From Nitrincola sp. (GTDB taxonomy: Bacteria > Pseudomonadota > Gammaproteobacteria > Pseudomonadales > Balneatricaceae): 34,870 nt of DNA. This document shows, piece after piece, positions 1 to 8,035 of this stretch (positions are counted from its first letter, which is position 1; each line of letters starts with the position of its first letter). Location: assembly GCA_007125745.1 (NCBI GenBank), contig SLCQ01000021.1, positions 1 through 34,870 on the forward strand. Direction: 5' to 3'. The notes under the pieces are model-generated. The model did no database searches. It was not told the origin of the DNA and saw only the letters and a program-made list of their open reading frames with translations. The translations under genes and the position numbers were made by a program.

Positions 1-8
1 CAGAACTC

Positions 9-455
9 ATGACTGAGGTCAGTAAAATAAAAGATACCACTGACCGCACACGACCAAAACAAGAGCCTTTTAATAATGACCGTGCGGTACGCAAAGCACA
101 AATCTATATCAATTTTGCTGAAAAACTGATTATTGATATGGCTAATAAAGGAAAAATGACTGCGCAGCTGGCTAACACCTATCAGCAGGAGCTATACTGG
201 CTTAATATTTCTATGGTCGCAGACGCACATGTCACCCAAGGCAAAGCCTTAATGCAACAGGGAGACAAAGTAGCGGCCTTAACACATTTCAAACATGCCA
301 AAGCGATGCTGGTTCGAGCCGCTGTCCCTCAACATCAAAAACGCGACCGATTGCTACCACTACAAGGATTGATCGACCAGTTACAACCTAAAAAAGACTT
401 TGGTCCAGGTGCTCTAGCAGAAACGCTGGATGCTTATCTTAACGAGCAACAGTAA
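9..455 (+). CDS. DUF6586-like hypothetical protein
   Basis: A 148-residue soluble protein with no signal peptide or membrane segment, predicted mostly helical (FAEKLIIDMANKG, LANTYQQELYWLN, QGKALMQQGDKVAALTHFKHAKAML). It resembles the small DUF6586 protein that, from memory, lies between topA and a DUF1653 gene in Pseudomonas; the next gene here is indeed a DUF1653 gene. The function is unknown. The 3' end overlaps the convergent DUF1653 gene by 17 bp. Only 8 bases precede the ATG in this window, so the ribosome site cannot be judged and an upstream start cannot be excluded. The reading frame is secure; the family name rests on memory and synteny. Confidence 0.7.
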   Translation: MTEVSKIKDTTDRTRPKQEPFNNDRAVRKAQIYINFAEKLIIDMANKGKMTAQLANTYQQELYWLNISMVADAHVTQGKALMQQGDKVAALTHFKHAKAMLVRAAVPQHQKRDRLLPLQGLIDQLQPKKDFGPGALAETLDAYLNEQQ

Positions 456-696
456 CGCTTTCGTTTAGCGAGTGCGTGTCCAGCTCGATTAACTCAAACC
501 GAGCGACCACCTCGCCTGTGGGTAGCGTGACTTGTTCGGTAAACATTTCTGCGGGCCTAACCCAAAGTTCCTGCATTGCATAACCGGGCCGATAAACCAC
601 CATCCACTCTTCTGTTTCAGAGTGCCGGGCTACACCCATCACATCATATTCTTGACCTTTATAGTGACGATAACGTCCTGGCTCAGGTAGATTCAT
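439..696 (-). CDS. DUF1653 domain protein
   Basis: An 85-residue protein with the compact DUF1653 pattern: GRYRHYKGQEYDVMGVARHSET near residues 7-28, then a VVYRPGY segment and ELWVRPAEMF. It is a small beta-rich domain of unknown function, common in proteobacteria. The start is well supported, because the minus strand reads GGAGTGGTTA directly before the ATG. It is convergent with the DUF6586-like gene, and their 3' ends overlap by 17 bp. The next minus-strand gene ends 44 bp upstream of this start, so the two may be co-transcribed. Confidence 0.85.
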   Translation of the reverse strand: MNLPEPGRYRHYKGQEYDVMGVARHSETEEWMVVYRPGYAMQELWVRPAEMFTEQVTLPTGEVVARFELIELDTHSLNESVTVAR

Positions 697-733
697 TAAC
701 CACTCCTATGAACTGCTAGGCTTTCAGACAAGC

Positions 734-748
734 ATCTGTTTTACAGAT
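734..748. repeat. Short dyad ATCTGT-TTT-ACAGAT
   Basis: Perfect 6-bp arms around TTT, overlapping the stop codon of the minus-strand gene at 741-1247 and lying 38 bp upstream of the DUF1653 start. It could be a weak hairpin or a small operator. No run of T follows on the minus strand, so it is not a standard terminator. Confidence 0.3.
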
Positions 749-1247
749 TCGATTTAACAAAGGGCTGAATAGCCTCGAAAATAGCATCGAGTTGCTCTAC
801 ACCCCCCTCCTCACGCCAATACACGGTAAACTGAATGGGCGATGATTCCAGGGCCTTGACCCCAGCCGGGAGTTTTTCAATCAGCTGACTGATCATTTCA
901 CACATCTCTTGCGTGACTTCAAACTCACCCGTTTTCCATGACCAGCCTGAAGGTAGTCCTCGATTGGCGACGTTTTCGGTTCTAAACACTTGCCAGCAGA
1001 TCCACTTACCTTTTTCTGTTTTGGTCAACTCTTTACGCGGAAAACGGTAAGCCGGCAAGCGTAATTTTTGCGGCTCCATTTCACCCTTACCCCGCGTCGT
1101 TTCTACTTGCGCCAACTGAACAGTGAATCCTAGTTTACGGGCATGAAGGCGAATTTCAGATATCAGTTTTTCCCTTGGACTGGGCCTAATCCACATAATT
1201 GAGCCTAGCAGAGATAACATTACCGCTATTGAGATTACCCATTCCAT
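741..1247 (-). CDS. Membrane-anchored hypothetical protein
   Basis: A 168-residue protein that I do not recognise as a named family. Residues 1-20 form one hydrophobic segment (MEWVISIAVMLSLLGSIMW). A charged stretch follows (RPSPREKLISEIRLHARKLGF), then a mixed alpha/beta soluble part of about 130 residues with several tryptophans. This suggests a protein held to the inner membrane by its N-terminus with a cytoplasmic body, since the positive charges follow the segment. Similar short proteins beside Usp and Uup genes occur in Pseudomonas, from memory. The start has GGATAG 4 bases before the ATG. It is divergent from the universal stress gene by 52 bp. Confidence 0.75.
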   Translation of the reverse strand: MEWVISIAVMLSLLGSIMWIRPSPREKLISEIRLHARKLGFTVQLAQVETTRGKGEMEPQKLRLPAYRFPRKELTKTEKGKWICWQVFRTENVANRGLPSGWSWKTGEFEVTQEMCEMISQLIEKLPAGVKALESSPIQFTVYWREEGGVEQLDAIFEAIQPFVKSNL

Positions 1248-1263
1248 TTTACTATCCTATACT
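1235..1263 (+). promoter_or_regulatory. Possible sigma70 promoter of the usp gene
   Basis: TTACCC (1235-1240) and TATACT (1258-1263) are separated by 17 bp, placing transcription start near 1270, about 30 bp before the usp ATG. The -10 matches 5 of 6 consensus bases and the -35 only 3 of 6. The element overlaps the start of the divergent gene. Confidence 0.3.
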
Positions 1264-1299
1264 TAATAACAAATCATTCACTTTAAAAAGGGTACGGCC

Positions 1300-1743
1300 A
1301 TGAGCACTTATTCTCACATTTTATTGGCTATTGATCTCTCTGATGAGTCAGATCAATTAATTACTAAAGCCGCCGAACTGGCTCGACTTTACGATGCCGA
1401 GCTAGATATTATTCATGTGGTGGAACCCTTAACCTTTGCATATGGTGGCGATGTGCCAATGGACTTATCAACCATTCAGGAACAACTGGATGAGCACGCA
1501 GAACAGAAGCTAAATCAGCTCTGTGCAACCATAGACCATCCCGTCAGCCGTCGTTATATCGTCACTGGGCACACAGAATCTGAAATACACCGTGTCGCTA
1601 AAGAGATCAACGCCGATTTAATCATTGTAGGTAGCCATGGCCGTCACGGTTTAGCACTACTGCTAGGTTCAACTGCGAATGGAGTGCTTCATGGCGCACA
1701 ATGTGATGTGTTGGCGATTCGTGTCAGAGACCCTCAGGATTAA
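1300..1743 (+). CDS. Universal stress protein, UspA family
   Basis: A 147-residue single Usp domain. It starts with the typical YSHILLAIDLSDES strand and loop. Near the C-terminus it carries the ATP-binding pattern G-x2-G-x9-G-S/T as VGSHGRHGLALLLGST, followed by VLHGAQCDVLAIR. Such proteins are small cytoplasmic nucleotide-binding dimers induced by stress or growth arrest; no specific partner can be read from the sequence. AAAGGG lies about 10 bases before the ATG. It is convergent with uup, with only 6 bp between the stop codons and no visible terminator. Confidence 0.92.
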   Translation: MSTYSHILLAIDLSDESDQLITKAAELARLYDAELDIIHVVEPLTFAYGGDVPMDLSTIQEQLDEHAEQKLNQLCATIDHPVSRRYIVTGHTESEIHRVAKEINADLIIVGSHGRHGLALLLGSTANGVLHGAQCDVLAIRVRDPQD

Positions 1744-1749
1744 CTAGCG

Positions 1750-3642
1750 TTACATAGCTTCAAGTTCTACCCAACGCTCCATGAGGCGCTCGACCAGCGC
1801 CTCTTGTTGTTGTAATTGCTCTAATGTTTCGCTGACGACAGCATGGTCTTGATTGTAAAAATCAGTATCGGCACAAACTTGTTGCAGGGCTTCCAGCTTT
1901 TCCTCTGCCTCTTCAAGCAACCCTGGCAAGGCATCTAATTCACGCTGTAACTTGTAACTCAACTTCCGAGTCGACACCTGTGACGTTACCGTTTTTTGAT
2001 CAACATCGGCCTTTTTTGCCGCATCTAGCACCAAATCACTTTGTTTTTCAGTAGGCTGTAGCGTTCGTTGCCTTAACCAGTCTTGATAACCACCGACATA
2101 TTCTTTTACTTTCCCCTGCCCTTCGAACACCAGGGTGCTGGTGACAACATTGTCAAGAAAAGCCCGATCATGGCTCACCAAGAGCACCGTGCCCTGAAAT
2201 GACATGAGAATTTCTTCTAACAACTCAAGCGTTTCTACATCAAGATCATTAGTTGGCTCGTCCAGCACCAGCAAGTTCGCTGGTTTACTGAATAATCGTG
2301 CAAGCAACACACGGTTACACTCGCCACCTGACAGTGCTTTGACAGGTGTTCTGGCTCGTTCAGCACTGAATAGAAAATCAGACAGGTAACTGATGATATG
2401 TCGCGATCTTCCCTGCACTTCAATGCTTTCTCGACCGCCCGAAATATTATCGATCACACTTTTTTCAAGGTCTAAGCTATCTCGAAGCTGATCAAAGTAG
2501 GCAACTTCCATTTTGGTACCGATGGTAACCTTTCCCTGGTTTGGCTTCAGCTCACCTAATAAAATTTTCAACAAAGTGCTTTTACCCACGCCATTCGGGC
2601 CAATCAAGCCAATGCGATCTCCTCGTTGAATTTTAAGGTTAAGCTGATCAATGATGGGTTTATTGGCGAAGGCGTGTGAGACCTGCTCTAGTTCCACCAC
2701 AAGCTTGCCTGATTTAGCCGCTTCATCTAACGAAAAACTGGCTTTACCCTGGCGATCACGACGTTGAGATCGCTCACGTCTAAGTTGTTCTAAAGCTCTG
2801 ACTCGACCTTCATTACGCGTTCTTCTCGCTTTAATACCTTGTCGAATCCAGCGCTCTTCTTGAGCCAATTTTTTGTCGAACTCAGCTTGATGACGTGCTT
2901 CTTCTTCTAGCAAGGCTTCTTTTAGCTGTAAATATTTTGAGTGGTTACCTGGAAATTTAGTTAATATGCCACGATCTAATTCAACGATAGAGGTCGCCAA
3001 GTGATCGACCATCGCTCTATCATGCGAGATGAGTAACACACCTCCCTTGAACTCAAGTAGAACCTGCTCCAACCATTCAATCGCCTCTATGTCCAAGTGG
3101 TTGGTTGGTTCATCCAGTAAAAGCAAATCAGGCTCTTGTACCAGAGCCGCACCTAAAGCCGCCCTTCTACGCCAGCCACCTGATAGTTCAGACATTCGCT
3201 GATCAGGATTAAGCGCTAGTCGCGTCAAAATACGTTCCACTTTTTGCTCTAGATGCCACCCATCTACTGCTTCGATTTTGTGCTGAAGCACCTCAAGCTC
3301 ACGCATAGCTTGATCATCATGACGCATCGCGAGTGACTCATAGGCCTGGCGCATCTCAACAACATCGGATAGTCCGTTACTCACAACCTCTTGCACTGTC
3401 CGATCATCGGCTTGTGGCAATGCTTGTGGCAGTTGAGCAATACGCAGGGAGGGAGCCCGCCAAACAGCACCACTATCAACATGCACCTCTCCACTGATCA
3501 CTTTCATAAGGGTCGATTTACCCGCACCATTTAAACCAACCAAGGCAATGCGTTCGCCCGCTTCGATTTGTAATGCCGCATTATCAAAAAGCACACGGTT
3601 GCCCAGTGCTAATGAGAGTGAATCCAATCTGATCAGTGCCAT
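1750..3642 (-). CDS. uup: ABC-F family ATPase Uup
   Basis: A soluble ATPase with two ABC cassettes and no membrane domain. Cassette 1 has Walker A GLNGAGKST, signature LSGGWRRR and Walker B LLLLDEPTNHLD. Cassette 2 has GPNGVGKST, LSGGECNR and LLVLDEPTNDLD. A charged linker with many Arg and Lys separates them, and a C-terminal coiled coil (ELDALPGLLEEAEEKLEAL) follows, the layout of Uup, which in E. coli binds DNA and affects transposon excision and ribosome-linked functions. The track start at 3681 adds 13 residues; MALIRLDSLSLALG at 3642 matches the usual N-terminus better, although no strong ribosome site decides it. It is divergent from slt. Confidence 0.93.
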   Translation of the reverse strand: MALIRLDSLSLALGNRVLFDNAALQIEAGERIALVGLNGAGKSTLMKVISGEVHVDSGAVWRAPSLRIAQLPQALPQADDRTVQEVVSNGLSDVVEMRQAYESLAMRHDDQAMRELEVLQHKIEAVDGWHLEQKVERILTRLALNPDQRMSELSGGWRRRAALGAALVQEPDLLLLDEPTNHLDIEAIEWLEQVLLEFKGGVLLISHDRAMVDHLATSIVELDRGILTKFPGNHSKYLQLKEALLEEEARHQAEFDKKLAQEERWIRQGIKARRTRNEGRVRALEQLRRERSQRRDRQGKASFSLDEAAKSGKLVVELEQVSHAFANKPIIDQLNLKIQRGDRIGLIGPNGVGKSTLLKILLGELKPNQGKVTIGTKMEVAYFDQLRDSLDLEKSVIDNISGGRESIEVQGRSRHIISYLSDFLFSAERARTPVKALSGGECNRVLLARLFSKPANLLVLDEPTNDLDVETLELLEEILMSFQGTVLLVSHDRAFLDNVVTSTLVFEGQGKVKEYVGGYQDWLRQRTLQPTEKQSDLVLDAAKKADVDQKTVTSQVSTRKLSYKLQRELDALPGLLEEAEEKLEALQQVCADTDFYNQDHAVVSETLEQLQQQEALVERLMERWVELEAM

Positions 3643-3810
3643 ACTATCTACTTTCTTTACCATGATGTGTTTGGGCTGCATTCTACCAGAAAAACAGAAC
3701 AGAGATTGTGCTGAAATCCGAATTGGTTTTCTTTAAAAGACTCTTCTCAAATGAACCCAGCAAGCAGTACACTGTCTTTAGTTAAGTGCCATCGAGGCGC
3801 ACTCTTTTTC

Positions 3811-3822
3811 GGAGGTAATCAG
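3811..3822 (+). promoter_or_regulatory. Ribosome binding site fixing the slt GTG start
   Basis: GGAGGT at 3811-3816 is followed by 6 bases and a GTG at 3823. This favours the GTG over the upstream ATG at 3751, which would add 24 residues ahead of the signal peptide, and over the ATG at 3832. Confidence 0.6.
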
Positions 3823-5766
3823 GTGTATCTAATGAAACGTGCATGCGTGCTGTTCACCAGCATGCTCTTTTCTGCTTCACTTTTTGCAAACTCAATTGAA
3901 ACGCAACGCGAGCAATTCCTGGATGCACTGGACTCTGCGCGCTCGGGAAACCAAGCGCGTGTTGAGCCTTTGCTTCCAGAACTGGTTGACTACCCGCTGT
4001 TTCCATACATTCAATTTGCTCAAGCCTCCCAAGCCATTAAAGATTTGACTCCTGCACAAGCGGATGAACTTCTCGCGAATTTTCAGGGAACACCGCTTTA
4101 TCAGCGCTTTGCCAGTGCTTACAGCGTGCAGTTAGGGCAACAACGCCAGTGGGCTTTATTCGATGAATATATTACCAAGGTACGTAACCCCAGTGCTCAG
4201 TTACAATGCTTAACAGCACGCAGTATTCTTGCAGGTGGTGAAATAGAAAAAGCCTATACGGAAGGATTACGCTTATGGACAACGGGCAACTCTCAACATG
4301 CAGCTTGCGATCCTCTTTTTCAACAGATGATCGATCAAAACATCATCAGTTCATCAACTGGTTTAGAACGTGCTCTCATGGCACTAGAGGCTAACAACGT
4401 CGCTATTGCACGCTATGCAGAACGCTTTATTACGTCACCCTCTGATCAGCAACAGATGTCTCTTGTCTGGACACTTTATAACCAACCGGATGTCTTAGCA
4501 GAAAACCCAAACCTACTTAAACCCGAAACACCCAATCTGGATCGTTTAGTTGCTTTGGCTGTGAATAGACTCAGTAGCCAAGACTTGCGCCAAGCGCTTC
4601 TGACTTGGTCACAACTGAACGAAAACTTACCCTTATCATCCAATCTACAGGCACCCGTGGTAAATCGACTCGGGGTTTTATTTGCTAAACGCTTTCAGCC
4701 TGATGCAGAAAGCCTGCTAGCAAAGGTGGATCCGGGTTTCGAATATAGTACAGTCACTGAGTGGCGAATTCGTCTTGCACTGGTAGATCAGGACTGGGTA
4801 AGAGTACTGAACTTTATTCAACAACTGCCAGATAATCTTCAGTCGGAGGGACGCTGGCTCTATTGGTCTCTCGTTGCGAACCTACAATTAGGAAACCAAC
4901 CGGACCAAGAGGAATTAAACGCCCTGACCTCAGAGCGAAGCTACTATGGTTTCAAAGCGGCCGAACTAACGCAACGACCTTTCTCAATAAACAATCAACC
5001 CAGTGACTTCTCCCCTGCACTTAAACAACAAGTTCAACAACTACCCGCCATGCAACGCATGTATGAGTTTTATCAACTCGGACAATCCCGGGAAGCTACT
5101 CAAGAGTGGAACTTCCTTGTATCCATGCTGGCTCCAGAGCAGATCCACGCTGCAGCGCATATTGTTCAAAGCTGGGGATGGTATTTTCAAGGGATCCGCG
5201 GTGCCATTGCTAGCGATCAATGGAATGATCTAGCACTTAGATTTCCAGCTCCTTTTAAGGAGTTATTTGATCAAGCCAGTCTTGAGTTCGAAATTGAACC
5301 CTCCTGGGCATTAGCCGTTACTCGCCAAGAAAGCGCCTTCCTCGATGTGGCTCGCTCTGGAGCGGGCGCCAGAGGTTTAATGCAACTCATGCCAGCAACC
5401 GCAAGAGAGACTGCTCAACGCGCTAATATTCCCTTAGTTAATTTGGAAAGATTAAATGAGCCTGAGATCAATGTTCGTTTAGGCTCTGCTTACCTTGCGC
5501 AAATGCAACGTCAGTTTGGTGATAACCGTGTACATGCAACAGCAGCCTATAACGCCGGCCCCGGGCGCGTTCGCCAATGGCTATCGGCTAGAGGACAACT
5601 GCCGCTCGATATATGGATTGAAACCATCCCATTTGATGAAACGCGCGGGTATGTACTCAATGTATTGGCGTTTGGTGTCATTTATAACACTATGGCAAAC
5701 CAACCTGCACGGGTATTCAGTGATTATGAGCGTGCTCAACTAGCTTGGAGTAATGCGATTCGTTAA
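3823..5766 (+). CDS. slt: Soluble lytic murein transglycosylase Slt
   Basis: Periplasmic enzyme that cleaves the MurNAc-GlcNAc bond of peptidoglycan and forms 1,6-anhydro ends. From the GTG start, residues 1-23 form a signal peptide (MKRACVLFTSMLFSASLFA). A long helical superhelix domain of about 450 residues follows, then the C-terminal SLT domain. Glu503 in RQESAF is the expected catalytic acid, with GARGLMQLMPATA and AAYNAGPGRVRQWL as the other family motifs. Length (about 647 residues) fits Slt70. The 3' end overlaps the convergent DUF836 gene by 27 bp. Start choice rests on the strong GGAGGT site. Confidence 0.93.
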   Translation: MYLMKRACVLFTSMLFSASLFANSIETQREQFLDALDSARSGNQARVEPLLPELVDYPLFPYIQFAQASQAIKDLTPAQADELLANFQGTPLYQRFASAYSVQLGQQRQWALFDEYITKVRNPSAQLQCLTARSILAGGEIEKAYTEGLRLWTTGNSQHAACDPLFQQMIDQNIISSSTGLERALMALEANNVAIARYAERFITSPSDQQQMSLVWTLYNQPDVLAENPNLLKPETPNLDRLVALAVNRLSSQDLRQALLTWSQLNENLPLSSNLQAPVVNRLGVLFAKRFQPDAESLLAKVDPGFEYSTVTEWRIRLALVDQDWVRVLNFIQQLPDNLQSEGRWLYWSLVANLQLGNQPDQEELNALTSERSYYGFKAAELTQRPFSINNQPSDFSPALKQQVQQLPAMQRMYEFYQLGQSREATQEWNFLVSMLAPEQIHAAAHIVQSWGWYFQGIRGAIASDQWNDLALRFPAPFKELFDQASLEFEIEPSWALAVTRQESAFLDVARSGAGARGLMQLMPATARETAQRANIPLVNLERLNEPEINVRLGSAYLAQMQRQFGDNRVHATAAYNAGPGRVRQWLSARGQLPLDIWIETIPFDETRGYVLNVLAFGVIYNTMANQPARVFSDYERAQLAWSNAIR

Positions 5767-6033
5767 AAGTTGCTGGGCATAATCAGAGAGCTGCGATAGG
5801 TCAAATGGCCATCCCAGCTCTTTTTTTTGCTCGGGGCACACCAATACCGGAATTTTTGTCGCATAGTTTTCCATCAACACATCATCAAATGCGATATCGA
5901 CCAAATCCACAGTAAAGTTATCAGCATCAATTACTTGTACTATAAGCTGGATAGCCTCGTCACAGAGATGACAGCCGGATGTGGTCATTAACTCTAAGGC
6001 GATAGCGGGTTGACTATTTGTTGCACTGCACAT
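5740..6033 (-). CDS. Glutaredoxin-like protein, DUF836 family
   Basis: A 97-residue thioredoxin-fold protein. LMTTSGCHLCDEA gives a CxxC redox pair near residues 21-24 after the first strand, and the cis-proline region appears as ATKIPVLVC. This matches the DUF836/glutaredoxin-like family (PF05768), whose substrates are unknown. The start has AAGGAG about 6 bases before the ATG on the minus strand. It overlaps the slt 3' end by 27 bp and is divergent from phaC. A cytoplasmic thiol-disulfide role is inferred only from the fold and the CxxC. Confidence 0.88.
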   Translation of the reverse strand: MCSATNSQPAIALELMTTSGCHLCDEAIQLIVQVIDADNFTVDLVDIAFDDVLMENYATKIPVLVCPEQKKELGWPFDLSQLSDYAQQLLTNRITPS

Positions 6034-6090
6034 AAATTCTCCTTAGCATTCGACTCATGTCCACCTAAGTGCTAATGTGGTATTAGAACG

Positions 6091-6114
6091 AATCGGTATA
6101 CAGTGTAACCGATT
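6091..6114. promoter_or_regulatory. Inverted repeat upstream of phaC
   Basis: Perfect 7-bp arms AATCGGT and ACCGATT are separated by 10 bp. The spacer itself contains TACA-G-TGTA. The site lies 45-69 bp before the phaC ATG, where an operator would be expected. Which regulator binds is unknown. Confidence 0.5.
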
Positions 6115-6159
6115 TCATTATGACGATAAGATAACTCAGTGCATTAACAGGCAGCATCT

Positions 6160-7896
6160 ATGGATAAGAACGACAGCTTTACCACCGACCCACAAGCCTT
6201 CATCAATTATGTCAGTGAAGAAACCAGCAAACTTCTTGAGATGTATTCGGCGACTGGAGGAGATGATATCTTCCGACAGTTTACCCATTCTTGGACAGAG
6301 TTGGCTACACGCTCTTTAGAAGATCCAACCTTGTGGATCAAAGCGATTGCTGATTATCAGCAGGCACAACTCAACCTGTGGAAAAACTTGCTGACAGGTG
6401 CAACTGAGCAAGTTGCTCAGCCAGCACCGGGTGATCGACGTTTCCAGAACGAAGAGTGGTCAAAAAACCCCATTTTTGATTACATCAAGCAATCTTATTT
6501 ACTGTCTTCAAAGATGCTGACTGAAATGGCCTCTCAAGCCCAGCTTTCAGATAAAGAGCAAAAGAAGCTTGAGTTCTACACACAGCAATTCGTTGACGCT
6601 ATGTCACCCACCAACTTTGCCGTAACCAATCCGGAAGTGCTTCAACAAGCGCTAGAAACGAATGGTCAAAGTTTGGTTGATGGCCTCAAAAACCTGCTAG
6701 GTGATATCGATAAAGGTCATATCAGCATGACCGATGAAACCGCTTTTGAGCTTGGCAAGAACATTGCGACGACTGAAGGTGCTGTGGTTTTCCAAAATGA
6801 TCTTTTCCAGCTAATTCATTACAAGCCTGAAGCTGAGCAAGTCTTCGAAAAGCCTTTGCTTATCGTCCCTCCCAGTATCAACAAGTTCTATATATTAGAC
6901 TTACAACCCCATAACTCCTATGTGAAGTTTTGTGTTGAGCAGGGATATAACGTATTCCTGGTGGCTTGGGTCAACCCCAGCAAAGCAATGAGTGATCTAA
7001 GCTGGGACGATTATGTTGAGCGTGGTGTATTAAAAGCAGTCGAAGTGACCAAAGAGATCACTGAACAAGACAAAATTAACGCTGTGGCATGGTGTGTGGG
7101 TGGAACACTCATGGCAACGGCAATGGCCGTCATGGCCAACCTCAAAGATAACAGCATCGCATCAGCTACCTACTTAACAACTCTGACTGACTTTAATGAC
7201 CCAGGCGATCTGAAAGTATTTATTGATGAATACCAAGTGAAAACCTTGGAAGAAAAGGTCAATAAAGAGGGGATATTACACGGAAGAGAGCTTTCTACTT
7301 CATTCAATATGCTTCGCTCTAATGACCTCATTTGGTCATACGTTGTGAATAACTATTTAAAAGGACAAACGCCACCTCCTTTCGATATTCTTTACTGGAA
7401 CAGCGATCCAACCAACCTACCGGCGCGCATGTACACTTTTTACCTCAACAAGATGTACCTAGAAAACAAGCTGGTTGAGCCCGGTGGTGTCACTATTTGC
7501 GGTGAGCCAATTGATCTTGGCAAAATTAAAGCGCCTTGTTACTTCTTGTCTACTATTGAGGATCACATTGCGCCCTGGAAAAGTACATTCAGCGCAACAG
7601 AAACCTTTAAAGGCCCATTGGAGTTTGTGTTAGGCGCGAGTGGCCATGTAGCAGGTGTTATCAACCCCGCTTCTAAAAACAGACGCCACTTCTGGATTAA
7701 AGGTGAAACAGGTAAAGGCCCAGACCACTGGCTAGAAACAGCTGAAAAGCAAGAAGGCTCATGGTGGTTACATTGGTCGGATTGGCTGAAGCGTCGTGCC
7801 GGTAAAAAAGTCGATGCGCCCAAAGATTACGGCAACGCTACTCATACCCCGATAGAAGCCGCACCCGGTAGCTACGTTAAAGTGCGTCTAGACTAA
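6160..7896 (+). CDS. phaC: Class I poly(3-hydroxyalkanoate) synthase
   Basis: Polymerises (R)-3-hydroxyacyl-CoA into polyhydroxyalkanoate at the granule surface. The 578-residue length fits class I PhaC. The N-terminal domain (roughly 1-200) is helical; the alpha/beta-hydrolase domain follows. The lipase-like box reads AWCVGGT with Cys312, and the remaining triad residues are Asp468 in IEDHIAPW and His496 in GASGHVAG. The conserved PPSINKFYILDL and the C-terminal WLKRRAGKKVDAP also fit. No phaA, phaB, phasin or phaR gene is next to it, so the rest of the pathway must lie elsewhere. The ribosome site is weak (AGGCAG). A terminator follows 23 bp after the stop. Confidence 0.97.
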   Translation: MDKNDSFTTDPQAFINYVSEETSKLLEMYSATGGDDIFRQFTHSWTELATRSLEDPTLWIKAIADYQQAQLNLWKNLLTGATEQVAQPAPGDRRFQNEEWSKNPIFDYIKQSYLLSSKMLTEMASQAQLSDKEQKKLEFYTQQFVDAMSPTNFAVTNPEVLQQALETNGQSLVDGLKNLLGDIDKGHISMTDETAFELGKNIATTEGAVVFQNDLFQLIHYKPEAEQVFEKPLLIVPPSINKFYILDLQPHNSYVKFCVEQGYNVFLVAWVNPSKAMSDLSWDDYVERGVLKAVEVTKEITEQDKINAVAWCVGGTLMATAMAVMANLKDNSIASATYLTTLTDFNDPGDLKVFIDEYQVKTLEEKVNKEGILHGRELSTSFNMLRSNDLIWSYVVNNYLKGQTPPPFDILYWNSDPTNLPARMYTFYLNKMYLENKLVEPGGVTICGEPIDLGKIKAPCYFLSTIEDHIAPWKSTFSATETFKGPLEFVLGASGHVAGVINPASKNRRHFWIKGETGKGPDHWLETAEKQEGSWWLHWSDWLKRRAGKKVDAPKDYGNATHTPIEAAPGSYVKVRLD

Positions 7897-7919
7897 AAAT
7901 ATAGGTCTGATAGACTAAT

Positions 7920-7949
7920 ACGGGGTGCATCAAGCGCCCCGTTTTTTTT
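7920..7949 (+). terminator. Rho-independent terminator after phaC
   Basis: A 9-bp stem (ACGGGGTGC paired with GCGCCCCGT, one G-U pair) with loop ATCAA is followed by eight T residues. It lies 23 bp after the phaC stop. The track start for the next ORF falls inside this stem. Confidence 0.93.
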
Positions 7950-8035
7950 GCCATACACACTCTTTTAACTGCCCAAATCAACGCACATCGTTTATTGGCT
8001 TCCTGATTCAGGTTTCTTTCGTTTGGATATCTTTT

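Noticed and set aside
7925-8035. N-terminal extension of the MATE ORF
   Set aside because: The GTG start lies inside the phaC terminator stem and the added residues do not look like a MATE N-terminus.
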